Source: a virus. Taken from it: a stretch of 22,355 nt of DNA. The notes below the pieces were generated by a model. That model had not been told where the DNA came from. It saw only the letters and a list, made by a program, of their open reading frames with translations, and ran no database searches. Each line of letters starts with the position of its first letter. The stretch's first letter is position 1. Shown here in pieces: positions 13,219 to 22,016 of the stretch. The stretch is taken from positions 1-22,355 of the IMG/VR virus record IMGVR_UViG_3300048063_000388. One strand, given 5' to 3'. The translations under genes were made by a program, and so were the position numbers.

Positions 13219-15930
13219 ATGGCCATTCAATTAAATACCCAAACTGCTCCTCAGCAAAAAGCACCTTTCTCAGCTTTTGATACTACTTCGAACTACCGAA
13301 GTGGTTTATCTGATGTAGCCCAAGGTCTCAGTCAAGTAGGCCAAGCTGCGTTTAAAATAGCTACGGAACAAAAGCGACAGAAAGAGCAAGCACAGAAGTT
13401 GCTGTCAGGGGAGGCTTATACAAACTACAACGTAGAACTTGATCGTGCGCATAATGAACTTGATCACGCCTTTAAAACAGGAAACATTGATCAGATAAAT
13501 CAAGCAAAGGCTAATTTTAGCAAGCTTCAAGAGCCCGATTTTAATAAATTTCTGGGTGAAGACGCAGGTGGTTTGATTGAAAGCGAATCGGCTCTTGCTC
13601 CTTACCGACAAAAAGCAGGTGAGTCGTGGGGTATGCTTAACAACAAGGTTCTTCTTCAAGAGAACAATAGGCTGGTTTCAAATCGAACCAATAGGCATCT
13701 TGATGGACTAAGAAGCACAACTATCCGAGCAATTACCAACAACCCTTCTGGGCTTCCGTCAGCGGATGCAGTTGCTCTTTTCAACTCGCTAATACCTTCT
13801 GACGAATTTCATAATCTGCTGGATGCACAGCTTACAGGGGATATGCGGAATGCGTTTGGAAGAAATGCAGCCAGCAGTGCTGTTGCTCTACTAAAGCATC
13901 AGCTAAAAACAGCAAACAGTGCTGATGAGTTGAACGCTCGCAAAGAAATAGGCGATGCGTTTGTAAACGAGTCTCTGTCTAGTTATGGTTTTACCGAGGA
14001 GCATTTACTTAATCTAGAGGACATATATAATACAAGATATGCTGAAGTAAGCGACCCCACTTATTTAGTAGAACAAGCAGAGGAAGAATTTACTACTCTT
14101 AATAACACCTACGATGCTTTTTGGAATCTTACGTCAGCTACTGACTCAAGAAGCGCAGCTCAAAAGTTGGAGCAACAGGTAATTAATGCAAAAGAAAACC
14201 CTTACGTTGTAAAAGAACACGGAGATGCCCTTAGAGAAATGGAAGAGGTGTTGTCCATGTTTACACCCCCAGTGGATGCTCAGGGCAACCTGTTGGGGGA
14301 TAGGGACTCCTTAGTTGATCTTTTGGCTCGGCGATTTATTCTCAGCAGACCAGATAGCCGACCATCCTTTGCTGACTTTCAGGTTATTGTTGATAAAGAT
14401 AGTACCTTAAGTAACAAAACAGTCGAGAGAGTACAGAACTACATTAACTCGCGCATAGACATAGTAGAGCGAGGTTTGGCGGAAAGTGACCTAGCATCAC
14501 TAGGCGCATTGTATCCTGATTTTAAAAATGCTATTACATCGGGAGATCAGGATAAAGCCCGTCTTTACTACACGGAAGTAATTCTGCCAGAGCTTACAGC
14601 TGAAGGTATGGATGCTGGGGTTTATGGTGAAGTTGGAGGTAATATCAAACTACCTCCTGAGATGTGGTTTGGATTAACCGATGAAGTAGTTTCTGGAAGA
14701 TTTAAACAAAGACACAGTGTGGAGCAAGCCGCTTCCGATGTGTACAACCTACTTGTTAAAAACAGAGGTCACGAGGAGGCGGCAATTGCAGGTGCTATGT
14801 TTGCTGCAGGCAGTCCAAGTATATCCGAAGGAAAGCATCAAACTTATATGCTTTTCATGGCTGCAGCAAGAGCTGTTCGCGAGGGAGATGATCCACAGAC
14901 AGTGACGGAACAGTTACTTGAGTTTGATCGCTTGGCGGTGACTAACGTAGATAATGATCAAGTTAATGATCTATACGACGAGTTTTACGCCAAAGAGGAT
15001 GTTGGCGCAGTGATGGATGTAGAGTTGCTTGATTCAGTACAAAGAATTAAGCAACTTGATGGTACTACCCGATACAGGGAAAAAGTTTTCTATGAAAACC
15101 AACTAAAGGGTTTAATTGCTAAGTATGTTAAGCAGGGACATTCGACTGATGAGGTATTTGAGTTAGTGCAGCAGCACGAAGACAGATATCTTCGACCTTA
15201 TTATGGAACTTTGCGTCAAGTTAGAGAAGGTCAGACTGCTTTTATACACCCCGAAGTTTACAACGAAAATGTTGATCCAAAATACGAGCGAAGAGGTCTT
15301 TTAGGATCAATGTTTATTAGTCCCATCAGTGAGGTGCCCGCTTTAGGCGGTAAGACAGGGGCAAAGCGTGTTGCCGAGATCAGTCAGGCAGCAGTAATTG
15401 CGTGGGCAACCAAGCACTACAATATTCTTGATACCGATATAGTCCGAGGAGATATGGATTTTGGTTTTCGAGATCTGAAAGCAGAAATCGAGAAGACAAC
15501 CTTACCTGTTGGAGAGGTGGGTTTTACTCCCGAACTTTACCGCAGCCAAATGGAAGCTGAAGGTGTTGAGGAAATGGATCAGCGAGCTTTATTCCTTGGT
15601 CTTAGTAATAACAATTACTATCCCGCAGGTGAAGGGCTTTTTGGTCCAAAAGGTGACGGAGTTCCGATTGCAGAGGTTCGTGGTACTACATTTAGACAAG
15701 GAAGGGAATATTATGTTTTGGAAGCTTACAATCCTCGGCTGCTTAGGTACGAATCTATTGTAGATTCAGATAATAAAGAAGTCTTGGTTCCAGTAGATGT
15801 CATCAACCCAATAATACGTAAAGCTGTTTTGGAGGATGTCGGTTTGAATCCTCTTGATGTTACAATTGGTGATTTTACTACATCAGCCACCTCTTCTCAA
15901 AACAGAGTGTGGAACCTACTCAGTCAATAA
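13219..15930 (+). CDS. internal virion protein C-like (T7 gp15 position)
   Basis: A 903-residue, mostly helical protein between the gp14-like and gp16-like proteins, corresponding by order and size to the second ejection protein (T7 gp15, about 750 residues). The N-terminus MAIQLNTQTAPQQKAPFSAF is followed by amphipathic helices (DVAQGLSQVGQAAFKIATEQ, near residues 33-52) and a long coil-rich body. No transglycosylase signature or other enzyme motif could be found. The C-terminal third is more beta-rich (EVPALGGKTG..., EYYVLEAYNPRLLRYESIVD). It is expected to line the channel through the periplasm. Its stop is followed at once by the next ATG. Confidence 0.8.
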   Translation: MAIQLNTQTAPQQKAPFSAFDTTSNYRSGLSDVAQGLSQVGQAAFKIATEQKRQKEQAQKLLSGEAYTNYNVELDRAHNELDHAFKTGNIDQINQAKANFSKLQEPDFNKFLGEDAGGLIESESALAPYRQKAGESWGMLNNKVLLQENNRLVSNRTNRHLDGLRSTTIRAITNNPSGLPSADAVALFNSLIPSDEFHNLLDAQLTGDMRNAFGRNAASSAVALLKHQLKTANSADELNARKEIGDAFVNESLSSYGFTEEHLLNLEDIYNTRYAEVSDPTYLVEQAEEEFTTLNNTYDAFWNLTSATDSRSAAQKLEQQVINAKENPYVVKEHGDALREMEEVLSMFTPPVDAQGNLLGDRDSLVDLLARRFILSRPDSRPSFADFQVIVDKDSTLSNKTVERVQNYINSRIDIVERGLAESDLASLGALYPDFKNAITSGDQDKARLYYTEVILPELTAEGMDAGVYGEVGGNIKLPPEMWFGLTDEVVSGRFKQRHSVEQAASDVYNLLVKNRGHEEAAIAGAMFAAGSPSISEGKHQTYMLFMAAARAVREGDDPQTVTEQLLEFDRLAVTNVDNDQVNDLYDEFYAKEDVGAVMDVELLDSVQRIKQLDGTTRYREKVFYENQLKGLIAKYVKQGHSTDEVFELVQQHEDRYLRPYYGTLRQVREGQTAFIHPEVYNENVDPKYERRGLLGSMFISPISEVPALGGKTGAKRVAEISQAAVIAWATKHYNILDTDIVRGDMDFGFRDLKAEIEKTTLPVGEVGFTPELYRSQMEAEGVEEMDQRALFLGLSNNNYYPAGEGLFGPKGDGVPIAEVRGTTFRQGREYYVLEAYNPRLLRYESIVDSDNKEVLVPVDVINPIIRKAVLEDVGLNPLDVTIGDFTTSATSSQNRVWNLLSQ

Positions 15931-18900
15931 ATGATTATACCAGAAAGAGACCCAAACTCCTTAATCAGAACAAGGACTTTGTCCGAGATAGCAGGACAGG
16001 ATTACAGTCCAACTGATTACGGAGTCGTTGAGGGCTTAAAGGCCACTTCCCTTGCAACCATAGAGCGTAACTTTACAGTTACCGCTGCTGATTGGGTTAA
16101 GCAGTATGACGAGCGACGGGATATGAAGATGGGCAAATATGCCCCTGTTACTCAAGAAGAGTTCGATGCCAGCCCAGCAGCTAAATACGGCTTAGAGTTT
16201 CGTAGCAACGAAAACCCATATAGCTTTCAACGTCGGATCCAAAAATCCGCCAAGCTCAGTTACTATGATGAAATGGCCAGAGGTCAGGATCGACAAGCAT
16301 CCCAACTTGTAGCGTCTTTAGGAGTCGGCCTTGTCACAGATCCAGCTAATTTTATTGGGGTGGGCTTGGGTGCAAACGTAGCAAAGGGTTCTTTGTATGC
16401 GGCTGCAGGAAGGGCTAAAGCAGCTGCTTATCATACAACCAAAGGTACGTTTAAAAACACGTTAGCGTATGGAGCTGCTTTTGAAGTCCCTTATGCGTTT
16501 ATGTCAAACGATCTTGGTGTAGAAGAGTACACAGTTGATCACTTACAGATGTCTATGGCCATGAACGGTGTCTTCTCGACTCTTCTTTCTGCTGGAACAG
16601 GTACATTGGCCTACCGAAGTGCAGCAAAGGTTAGGAAAGCCAAAGCCGACTATGACGCATACAATAGTATGATGACAGGAGACTATACGATGCCACAGGC
16701 ACTTGAGTCCGTGTATGCTTCTGGCGACAAAGCTATTGCTAGAGTTATTAGAGAAAACAAAAGATTGTCTGACGTAGCAGAAGGTCGAGTTGTTGCTGAT
16801 GAGATGACACTAGAAGATACGTTTCTGGTAGCGAGTGTTCTTAAGGCACATGAGACGAACCTTAAGATGACAACTATGGCCTCTAAGATGGCAGATGACT
16901 TCTTAGCCCAAGTTAACTCTGGGGAGGTCGGTATTTTTAAGGCTCGTAAGGAATACGAAGCCAGAGTTAAGAGAGTCGGAGACGCCGTTCTTTTTGGTAA
17001 GGTGCAGAATCTTACAGACGTCGATGTTGAGTTCATAACCGAAAACGGAATCCAAATCCGCAAACGAGGGGATGCTGTTGATCAAAACGGTGGATCAGCT
17101 CAGCTGCACCCAGAATACACTCTTACTGAAGATTATGGCGTTGTTACCAACGCAGAGTCCTCGGCGAATCAATCACTAATAGAGGCATCCTATAAAGCAC
17201 AAAAGCTGGAACAACGCTACTTTCAACTTCTAAAAAAAGCTGAAGATGCTCATCGTCTTGACGGTTACAGCACCAAGCAAGAAGCACTTGAACATGCTGC
17301 GCTTCTTAAAAAACAAGCGGAGGAGTTAAAGCCAAAGGTTGATTCTGCTATTGGGGCTGTAGATAACGTAATTGGGGAAACATACGCCCGAATCGTCGAA
17401 GATGCTAATAGTATGGTGAATGATGTCTTCTTCGGAGAAAAAATCATTCCAGCGACAATTAGAAGGAAAGAGTTTGTTGATGAGTATAATGCTATTGCTT
17501 GGGTAGTGGACAATGAGTTAAGAAATTACATTAGCCAACCGCACACTCTTTTCTATCTTAGTGAGCACACATCTCAACACATACCAGATGCAAAAATCCC
17601 CGCTTCTGAGTTGTTGTTTACGCGAGTTCTAAGTGCGATGTTCCATGAGTCGTGGCACATTGTACAGGAGCTTGACCCAAATGCGTACAACAAACTTTTG
17701 GATATTGCTAAAAGCCGAAAAATAAAGAAAGCCTTAGACGAGATTCTTGAAAAAAGAGGATACTACTCACACCCTTGGTATAAAGAAAAAGACGCATTTA
17801 CTGAGGAGGCGGGCAGTCACTTACTGGAGTTTGCCTTAGCCCAGCCAGAGTTTTGGATCCAACTTAACAAAACAGACTCAACCTTGGCAGGTAAATATAA
17901 GTTGATGGTTAATAACCTTCTTTCTTACGCAGCATCTGTTCTTAAGGTCGATGGTTTTGAAAGCCTACTTAGTCTTAGAAAACCAGAAAGCGTTGCTAAA
18001 CGGGTTGCTAAGGTTATTGCTACGCTAAGAGAAAATGTAGATCAGATTAAAAGAATTAAGAAAATAAAGGATCAACTTGGTGGTTGGAGAAACAGATCGT
18101 TGAATATATCAAAAAAGACTGCTTACGACAACCCCAACTTTAAGTCTCGTGCAGAAGAGATGCGGAAGTATTCAGCAGACCCAGTTAAGTACCTAGAGGA
18201 TACAATTGAGTCTATGCTTGGGGATGAGCAGGCAATGCCTGAGCTTCTCCCCAATCAGTTACCCGAAACAGCAGCGGATCTGAACGAATACATTGCAACC
18301 ACCGTTGTTAAACTAGACAAGATGGGCTTGGGCCACATAACACCGTATGTCAAAGACAGTCTTGTCAATCAGATAGGCTCCCAGAAGCGACGTATTGCTA
18401 TCATGAAGGTCATACGAAAAGGTGATCCGACTGAAGATGTAATTGGCGCGCTTCTTAAAAACCTAAAAGACAAGAAGGCCCCCTTGGACCTTGTTCAGCG
18501 TATTGGGTTTATATTAAAAGATGAAGACCTGTCCATGACTGAAAAACTTGGCAAGGTTAACCGTTATTTTCACGAAGAAAATTTGGCAATGATTCTTCGT
18601 AATGTACACAACGCCACCGTTGCTCGGAACCTAAAAGCTGCTGTAGATGCCAAAAAAACTCCCAAAGAGAAAATGGATCAGCTAAAGACCATGCTCGACG
18701 GTAGCTTGCGTGAAGGAGTGCAGCGCAATACATCTATTCAAAGAGCGGTTGATGCTCAGATAATAAAAGACCAGTCTCCCCTGATTGAGTATCTGGTGAA
18801 CAACGATCTATTAGAGGTTTTTTTAGGAGAAGATCCGACGCACTACATGTCGTCATACAGGGAGCTTGTTGCTAAAAACCCCGAAGTAGCCCGAATCTAC

Positions 18901-20868
18901 GGAGAGAATCTCAAAGAAGGATCACTTCAACTGCACCTTGATCTTATGGATTCTATTTCCAGCGGTGCGATTCCTTTGAAGTGGAAGGATGTAGAAGAGT
19001 TCCAAGGTCTTGTAGATATCATCAAAACAATTAATCTCGGCCAGATGGCTGAGATCAACCATCTCGGTGTCAATATGCGCCAGCGTAAGGGCTTTACTGG
19101 TTATAGTATGCGTTACGACAGACAGGTGGTTTCTGCTATGTCGGAAAAAGAGTTTGTATCTTTTATGCTTGGTGTTGTGGACGCTGAGACGACTGAACGA
19201 CTGCACGGAGGTGTCATGGAGGGTAGACGCACTACGACACTCCCAGTGGAAACACGAAAAGCTAAGTCTGGTAAGCAGGAAGCCAGAACCTTTGATACTT
19301 TTGAAATCAAAGAGTTTCTCAGTAGGTTCTACGGTGAAATCGTATCAGGCAGGTTTGAAGAGGAGGACACCGCAGCAGCCAAGTCTATTATCGGGTCTAT
19401 GCGAAAGGCCGCTAAGATCGCATTTAAACCAGAACATCGCAACGAAGCGATGATTAAGCTTAGCAACTTTGAGAATTTAGGTCGATTGCTCCTTGAGCAG
19501 ATTCGCAACCGATCTGAAAAAATCGCATCGGTTAAAAATCTAGGACACGATCCATATGGCATGGTTATGGGTGTTGCTCGCAACGCAGGTCTGGCTAAGG
19601 TCAAGGGTTTCGACATTTTGGACGCTACAGCAAAACAGGTCACTGGGATGTTAGACAACCCAGTAGATGTTGATATAGCTAATAATTTCCAAAAGGTTCG
19701 ACAGTTCTCCAATGTTCTGTTTTTAGCAGGTTCGGGGATATCAGCTTTGTCTGATATTCCTCTAATGCTCACTACCTTGCAATATTTAGGTAACGATGTG
19801 ACATTTAAAGACTTCGTTGCATCTTACCGACAAGCAGCAGACGCTCAGTTTCGTGGAAACAATAAGCAAAAAGCCGCGTGGTTCCGATCACAAGGAGCTG
19901 GATTTGACATCATTACCCGTCAAACGGCGCAGCGAGTTGTAACGGGCGAGTCATACGCAGGTGGTCTTTTGGGTGCGGCCAATCAGCTTATGTTTGAGCT
20001 AAACGGCCTTAATCGTATCACAGCCACACACCAGCAGGTGTTTTTGGACTTGATAACAAACAGTATAGGGCATCAACTTAGGACAGGAGATATTAATCCT
20101 GTCCTAAAAAGCAGGATGCTTGAGTTTGGATTTACGGAAAAAGAGATTTCTGCTCTAGCCAAGTATGTAGTAAAGACACCAGATGGTAAATACAGGCTGG
20201 GTTCGTCTAATATTAAAAACGCACCGCTGCAGAGAAAACTCAGTGGGTTTTATATGACCTACATGAAGGAGGCTGTCATTGAACCAGATGCTGGAGCTAT
20301 GGCAATTTCTCGTCTGGGATTGGAGGCTGGTACAATTACGGGGGAAACAGCTCGTGTAGCTCTGCAATATAGTAGTTTTATGCTGGCTATGTCTCGTGTT
20401 GTCTATCGTCGATTCCTTCACGGCTACAGTGGCGAGGGCAAGCACAACGCTTACAAGATGGCTCACCTGATTACATATGTCGGAACTGCTTTGGCTTTTG
20501 CATATATGTCGACAGTCCTGAAAGACTTGTCGAGAGCCAAAGAACCGATCAATCCGCTAAATATGACTTTCTTCGATTTTAGCCGTATTTTACGCCAATC
20601 GGGGGTTCTTGGTGTCGCTGAGCTTGGTCTGAATGCAGCCCAATTCGGTCCTACTTCTACCTTATCACCCATCGCTGAAACGGCTGTAGATGTTGTTTCT
20701 GGTGACGTGGCTGGTGGTCTTAAACCGCTTACAGGGCAGCAATACCCAATAATCGGTCCTGTCCTCCAGAAAGCTATTGGCTTTGTAATGGGAGAAACTG
20801 TCCAGAATGTACAAAATGACCTAGTTGATCGGGCTGTGCAGGCAGAAAGGCAGGGCCGATACGATTAA
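15931..20868 (+). CDS. giant internal virion protein D-like (T7 gp16 position) with HExxH motif
   Basis: A 1645-residue protein, larger than T7 gp16 (about 1318). The N-terminus is soluble, then come hydrophobic helices near residues 126-150 (LVASLGVGLVTDPANFIGVG) and 210-225. A coiled stretch (about 410-470) leads to AMFHESWHIVQEL, in which His572-Glu573-x-x-His576 is a zinc-peptidase motif. Possible third ligands are Glu625/Glu626 in DAFTEEAGSH. A mid-region of long helices follows, then hydrophobic segments at about 1264-1286 and 1512-1530 (HLITYVGTALAFAYMSTVL), typical of the third ejection protein, which is injected into the cell envelope. No lytic transglycosylase motif was found at the N-terminus, so the peptidase domain may replace it for opening the cell wall or may process virion proteins. 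Confidence 0.85.
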   Translation: MIIPERDPNSLIRTRTLSEIAGQDYSPTDYGVVEGLKATSLATIERNFTVTAADWVKQYDERRDMKMGKYAPVTQEEFDASPAAKYGLEFRSNENPYSFQRRIQKSAKLSYYDEMARGQDRQASQLVASLGVGLVTDPANFIGVGLGANVAKGSLYAAAGRAKAAAYHTTKGTFKNTLAYGAAFEVPYAFMSNDLGVEEYTVDHLQMSMAMNGVFSTLLSAGTGTLAYRSAAKVRKAKADYDAYNSMMTGDYTMPQALESVYASGDKAIARVIRENKRLSDVAEGRVVADEMTLEDTFLVASVLKAHETNLKMTTMASKMADDFLAQVNSGEVGIFKARKEYEARVKRVGDAVLFGKVQNLTDVDVEFITENGIQIRKRGDAVDQNGGSAQLHPEYTLTEDYGVVTNAESSANQSLIEASYKAQKLEQRYFQLLKKAEDAHRLDGYSTKQEALEHAALLKKQAEELKPKVDSAIGAVDNVIGETYARIVEDANSMVNDVFFGEKIIPATIRRKEFVDEYNAIAWVVDNELRNYISQPHTLFYLSEHTSQHIPDAKIPASELLFTRVLSAMFHESWHIVQELDPNAYNKLLDIAKSRKIKKALDEILEKRGYYSHPWYKEKDAFTEEAGSHLLEFALAQPEFWIQLNKTDSTLAGKYKLMVNNLLSYAASVLKVDGFESLLSLRKPESVAKRVAKVIATLRENVDQIKRIKKIKDQLGGWRNRSLNISKKTAYDNPNFKSRAEEMRKYSADPVKYLEDTIESMLGDEQAMPELLPNQLPETAADLNEYIATTVVKLDKMGLGHITPYVKDSLVNQIGSQKRRIAIMKVIRKGDPTEDVIGALLKNLKDKKAPLDLVQRIGFILKDEDLSMTEKLGKVNRYFHEENLAMILRNVHNATVARNLKAAVDAKKTPKEKMDQLKTMLDGSLREGVQRNTSIQRAVDAQIIKDQSPLIEYLVNNDLLEVFLGEDPTHYMSSYRELVAKNPEVARIYGENLKEGSLQLHLDLMDSISSGAIPLKWKDVEEFQGLVDIIKTINLGQMAEINHLGVNMRQRKGFTGYSMRYDRQVVSAMSEKEFVSFMLGVVDAETTERLHGGVMEGRRTTTLPVETRKAKSGKQEARTFDTFEIKEFLSRFYGEIVSGRFEEEDTAAAKSIIGSMRKAAKIAFKPEHRNEAMIKLSNFENLGRLLLEQIRNRSEKIASVKNLGHDPYGMVMGVARNAGLAKVKGFDILDATAKQVTGMLDNPVDVDIANNFQKVRQFSNVLFLAGSGISALSDIPLMLTTLQYLGNDVTFKDFVASYRQAADAQFRGNNKQKAAWFRSQGAGFDIITRQTAQRVVTGESYAGGLLGAANQLMFELNGLNRITATHQQVFLDLITNSIGHQLRTGDINPVLKSRMLEFGFTEKEISALAKYVVKTPDGKYRLGSSNIKNAPLQRKLSGFYMTYMKEAVIEPDAGAMAISRLGLEAGTITGETARVALQYSSFMLAMSRVVYRRFLHGYSGEGKHNAYKMAHLITYVGTALAFAYMSTVLKDLSRAKEPINPLNMTFFDFSRILRQSGVLGVAELGLNAAQFGPTSTLSPIAETAVDVVSGDVAGGLKPLTGQQYPIIGPVLQKAIGFVMGETVQNVQNDLVDRAVQAERQGRYD

Positions 20869-20882
20869 AAACCCAGTAAAAC

Positions 20883-20911
20883 TTGACACTATTTTCTTAG
20901 TTAGATATATG
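20883..20911 (+). promoter_or_regulatory. sigma-70-like promoter before the right-end accessory genes
   Basis: TTGACA (20883-20888), 17 bases, TATATG (20906-20911). The -35 is perfect, the spacing ideal and the -10 has TATA. It begins 15 bases after the stop of the ejection protein and 8 bases before the next ATG, so the small genes beyond can be expressed independently of the structural operon. Confidence 0.55.
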
Positions 20912-20918
20912 ACAATGT

Positions 20919-21185
20919 ATGAGCACTTCGTACCCTTCACCCTCCTATAACACCGTAAATCCTGAATCTGTAGGTTCGGTTATTGTTGATAGTTCGTCTG
21001 GCTCAGTTGCTGGTCGCTTTGGAGCTATTCAAGTCCTAAAAGACTGCACCATCAGCAGTATTGCCAGCACGACCGCTGTTGGCGTCACTAAGTTGCAAAC
21101 AACGCTGAGCGCAGGAACTGTTCTTTATGGTGTGTTTACCGAACTTACTATTACTAGCGGTCTTGTAGCACTACACAATGTTTAA
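20919..21185 (+). CDS. 88-residue probable virion surface (decoration) protein
   Basis: It starts MSTSYPSPSYNTVNPESVGS and continues VAGRFGAIQVLKDCTISSIA with GTVLYGVFTELTITSGLVAL. The pattern G-R-F-G-A-I-x-V-L-x-D-x-x-I, then A-G-T-x-L-Y-G-x-F-T-x-I-x-V-x-S-G, is one I associate with short beta-rich phage proteins found near tail genes, thought to be minor structural or capsid-decorating proteins. It has no signal peptide or membrane segment. Two other ATGs lie a few bases upstream in other frames (20909 and 20915). The start at 20919 is the one in frame. A promoter lies directly upstream. Confidence 0.65.
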   Translation: MSTSYPSPSYNTVNPESVGSVIVDSSSGSVAGRFGAIQVLKDCTISSIASTTAVGVTKLQTTLSAGTVLYGVFTELTITSGLVALHNV

Positions 21186-21187
21186 AT

Positions 21188-21229
21188 ATGAACACACTGT
21201 CACTGAATTTTAAGTTAGGTCTAAAGTAG
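21188..21229 (+). CDS. 13-residue mini-ORF resembling the start of the next gene
   Basis: ATG at 21188 (two bases after the previous stop) reads MNTLSLNFKLGLK and stops at 21227-21229. The next gene, starting seven bases later in another frame, begins MHLSLNIALGRP. The shared L-S-L-N-x-x-L-G suggests the mini-ORF is a truncated duplicate of its N-terminus. It may be a decayed gene start or a leader peptide. Confidence 0.35.
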   Translation: MNTLSLNFKLGLK

Positions 21230-21236
21230 GAACAGA

Positions 21237-21377
21237 ATGCATCTTTCTCTAAATATTGCGTTGGGTCGTCCAACATTTGTTGAGGGCCTAGGCTCATCTG
21301 ACCTGTTGTATTTTCAGCCCGACGGTACGTCCTTATACTTGCAACCCGACGGATCATCTTTCTATCTTCAACCCTAA
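21237..21377 (+). CDS. 46-residue repeat peptide (YxQPDGxS repeats)
   Basis: ATG at 21237, stop TAA at 21375-21377. The second half is a tandem repeat, LLYFQPDGTS, LYLQPDGSS, FYLQP, with a period of nine to ten residues. Podoviruses and siphoviruses often carry very small proteins near the tail genes in which a short LSLN-type N-terminus precedes repeats of an L-x-L-x-x-x-G-x type. This fits that style. The function is unknown; a small beta-solenoid add-on to a tail or capsid protein is plausible. It fills the gap between the 88-residue gene and the LRR gene, starting 51 bases after the former and ending 6 bases before the latter. Confidence 0.6.
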   Translation: MHLSLNIALGRPTFVEGLGSSDLLYFQPDGTSLYLQPDGSSFYLQP

Positions 21378-21383
21378 AATATA

Positions 21384-22016
21384 ATGGCTAATATTACAGT
21401 ATCTTCCTCCGTTGATACCTTGCTTAGATCCAGCGATACCGTTGGCATCAGGGGTGCGGTAAATTCTCCTTACACGGTTTTTATGACCGACAGCGGAGGA
21501 ACAGGTGGGATTAATAACAAGCTGCAAATAGAGGACTTCACTACGATTACGAGCAGCGACGGGATGCAGTATATCGACGTAAAGGAGGTTAGCATCGGGT
21601 CAAACGTGACATCTATTGGCAGCTACGCTTTTAGATATGGGTTCAATACCAGCAATACGCAACGTGATGTAACTATTCCAGACTCCGTTACTTCCATCGG
21701 GAGTGCTGCTTTCGACTACTGCACTTATTTGACTAGCGTCACCATAGGAAACGGCGTGACTTCGATTGGCAGTTATGCTTTCAGCTACTGCAGTTCCCTG
21801 ACCGACGTCACCATTGGTTCAGGAGTAACGGCAATTGGCAATTACGGGTTCAGCAGTTGCTCTTCCTTGGCGACCATCCATTGCCTAGCAACGACTGCCC
21901 CATCACTGGGTTCACTTGCGTTTTACTCCGCTGCAGCTACGGAAATTCATGTCCCCGTTGGAGCAACAGGCTACGGGACGACATACGGCGGTCTGACCGT
22001 TGTCTATGACCTATAG
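21384..22016 (+). CDS. BspA-type leucine-rich-repeat protein, candidate adhesin
   Basis: A 210-residue protein. The first 67 residues are a Ser/Thr-rich beta domain. Then come LRRs of the BspA (LRR_5) class: an irregular unit at 69-95 and three regular 23-residue units at 96-118, 119-141 and 142-164, each with V-T-I-x-x-x-V-T-x-I-G-x-x-x-F-x-x-C-x-x-L. The C-terminal cap reads EIHVPVGATGYGTTYGG, which is the usual end of BspA-type arrays. Proteins of this class bind surfaces or other proteins. In phage they occur near tail genes and may assist host recognition. There is no signal peptide, consistent with a virion part rather than a secreted protein. Its stop is followed at once by the sulfotransferase ATG. 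Confidence 0.8.
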   Translation: MANITVSSSVDTLLRSSDTVGIRGAVNSPYTVFMTDSGGTGGINNKLQIEDFTTITSSDGMQYIDVKEVSIGSNVTSIGSYAFRYGFNTSNTQRDVTIPDSVTSIGSAAFDYCTYLTSVTIGNGVTSIGSYAFSYCSSLTDVTIGSGVTAIGNYGFSSCSSLATIHCLATTAPSLGSLAFYSAAATEIHVPVGATGYGTTYGGLTVVYDL

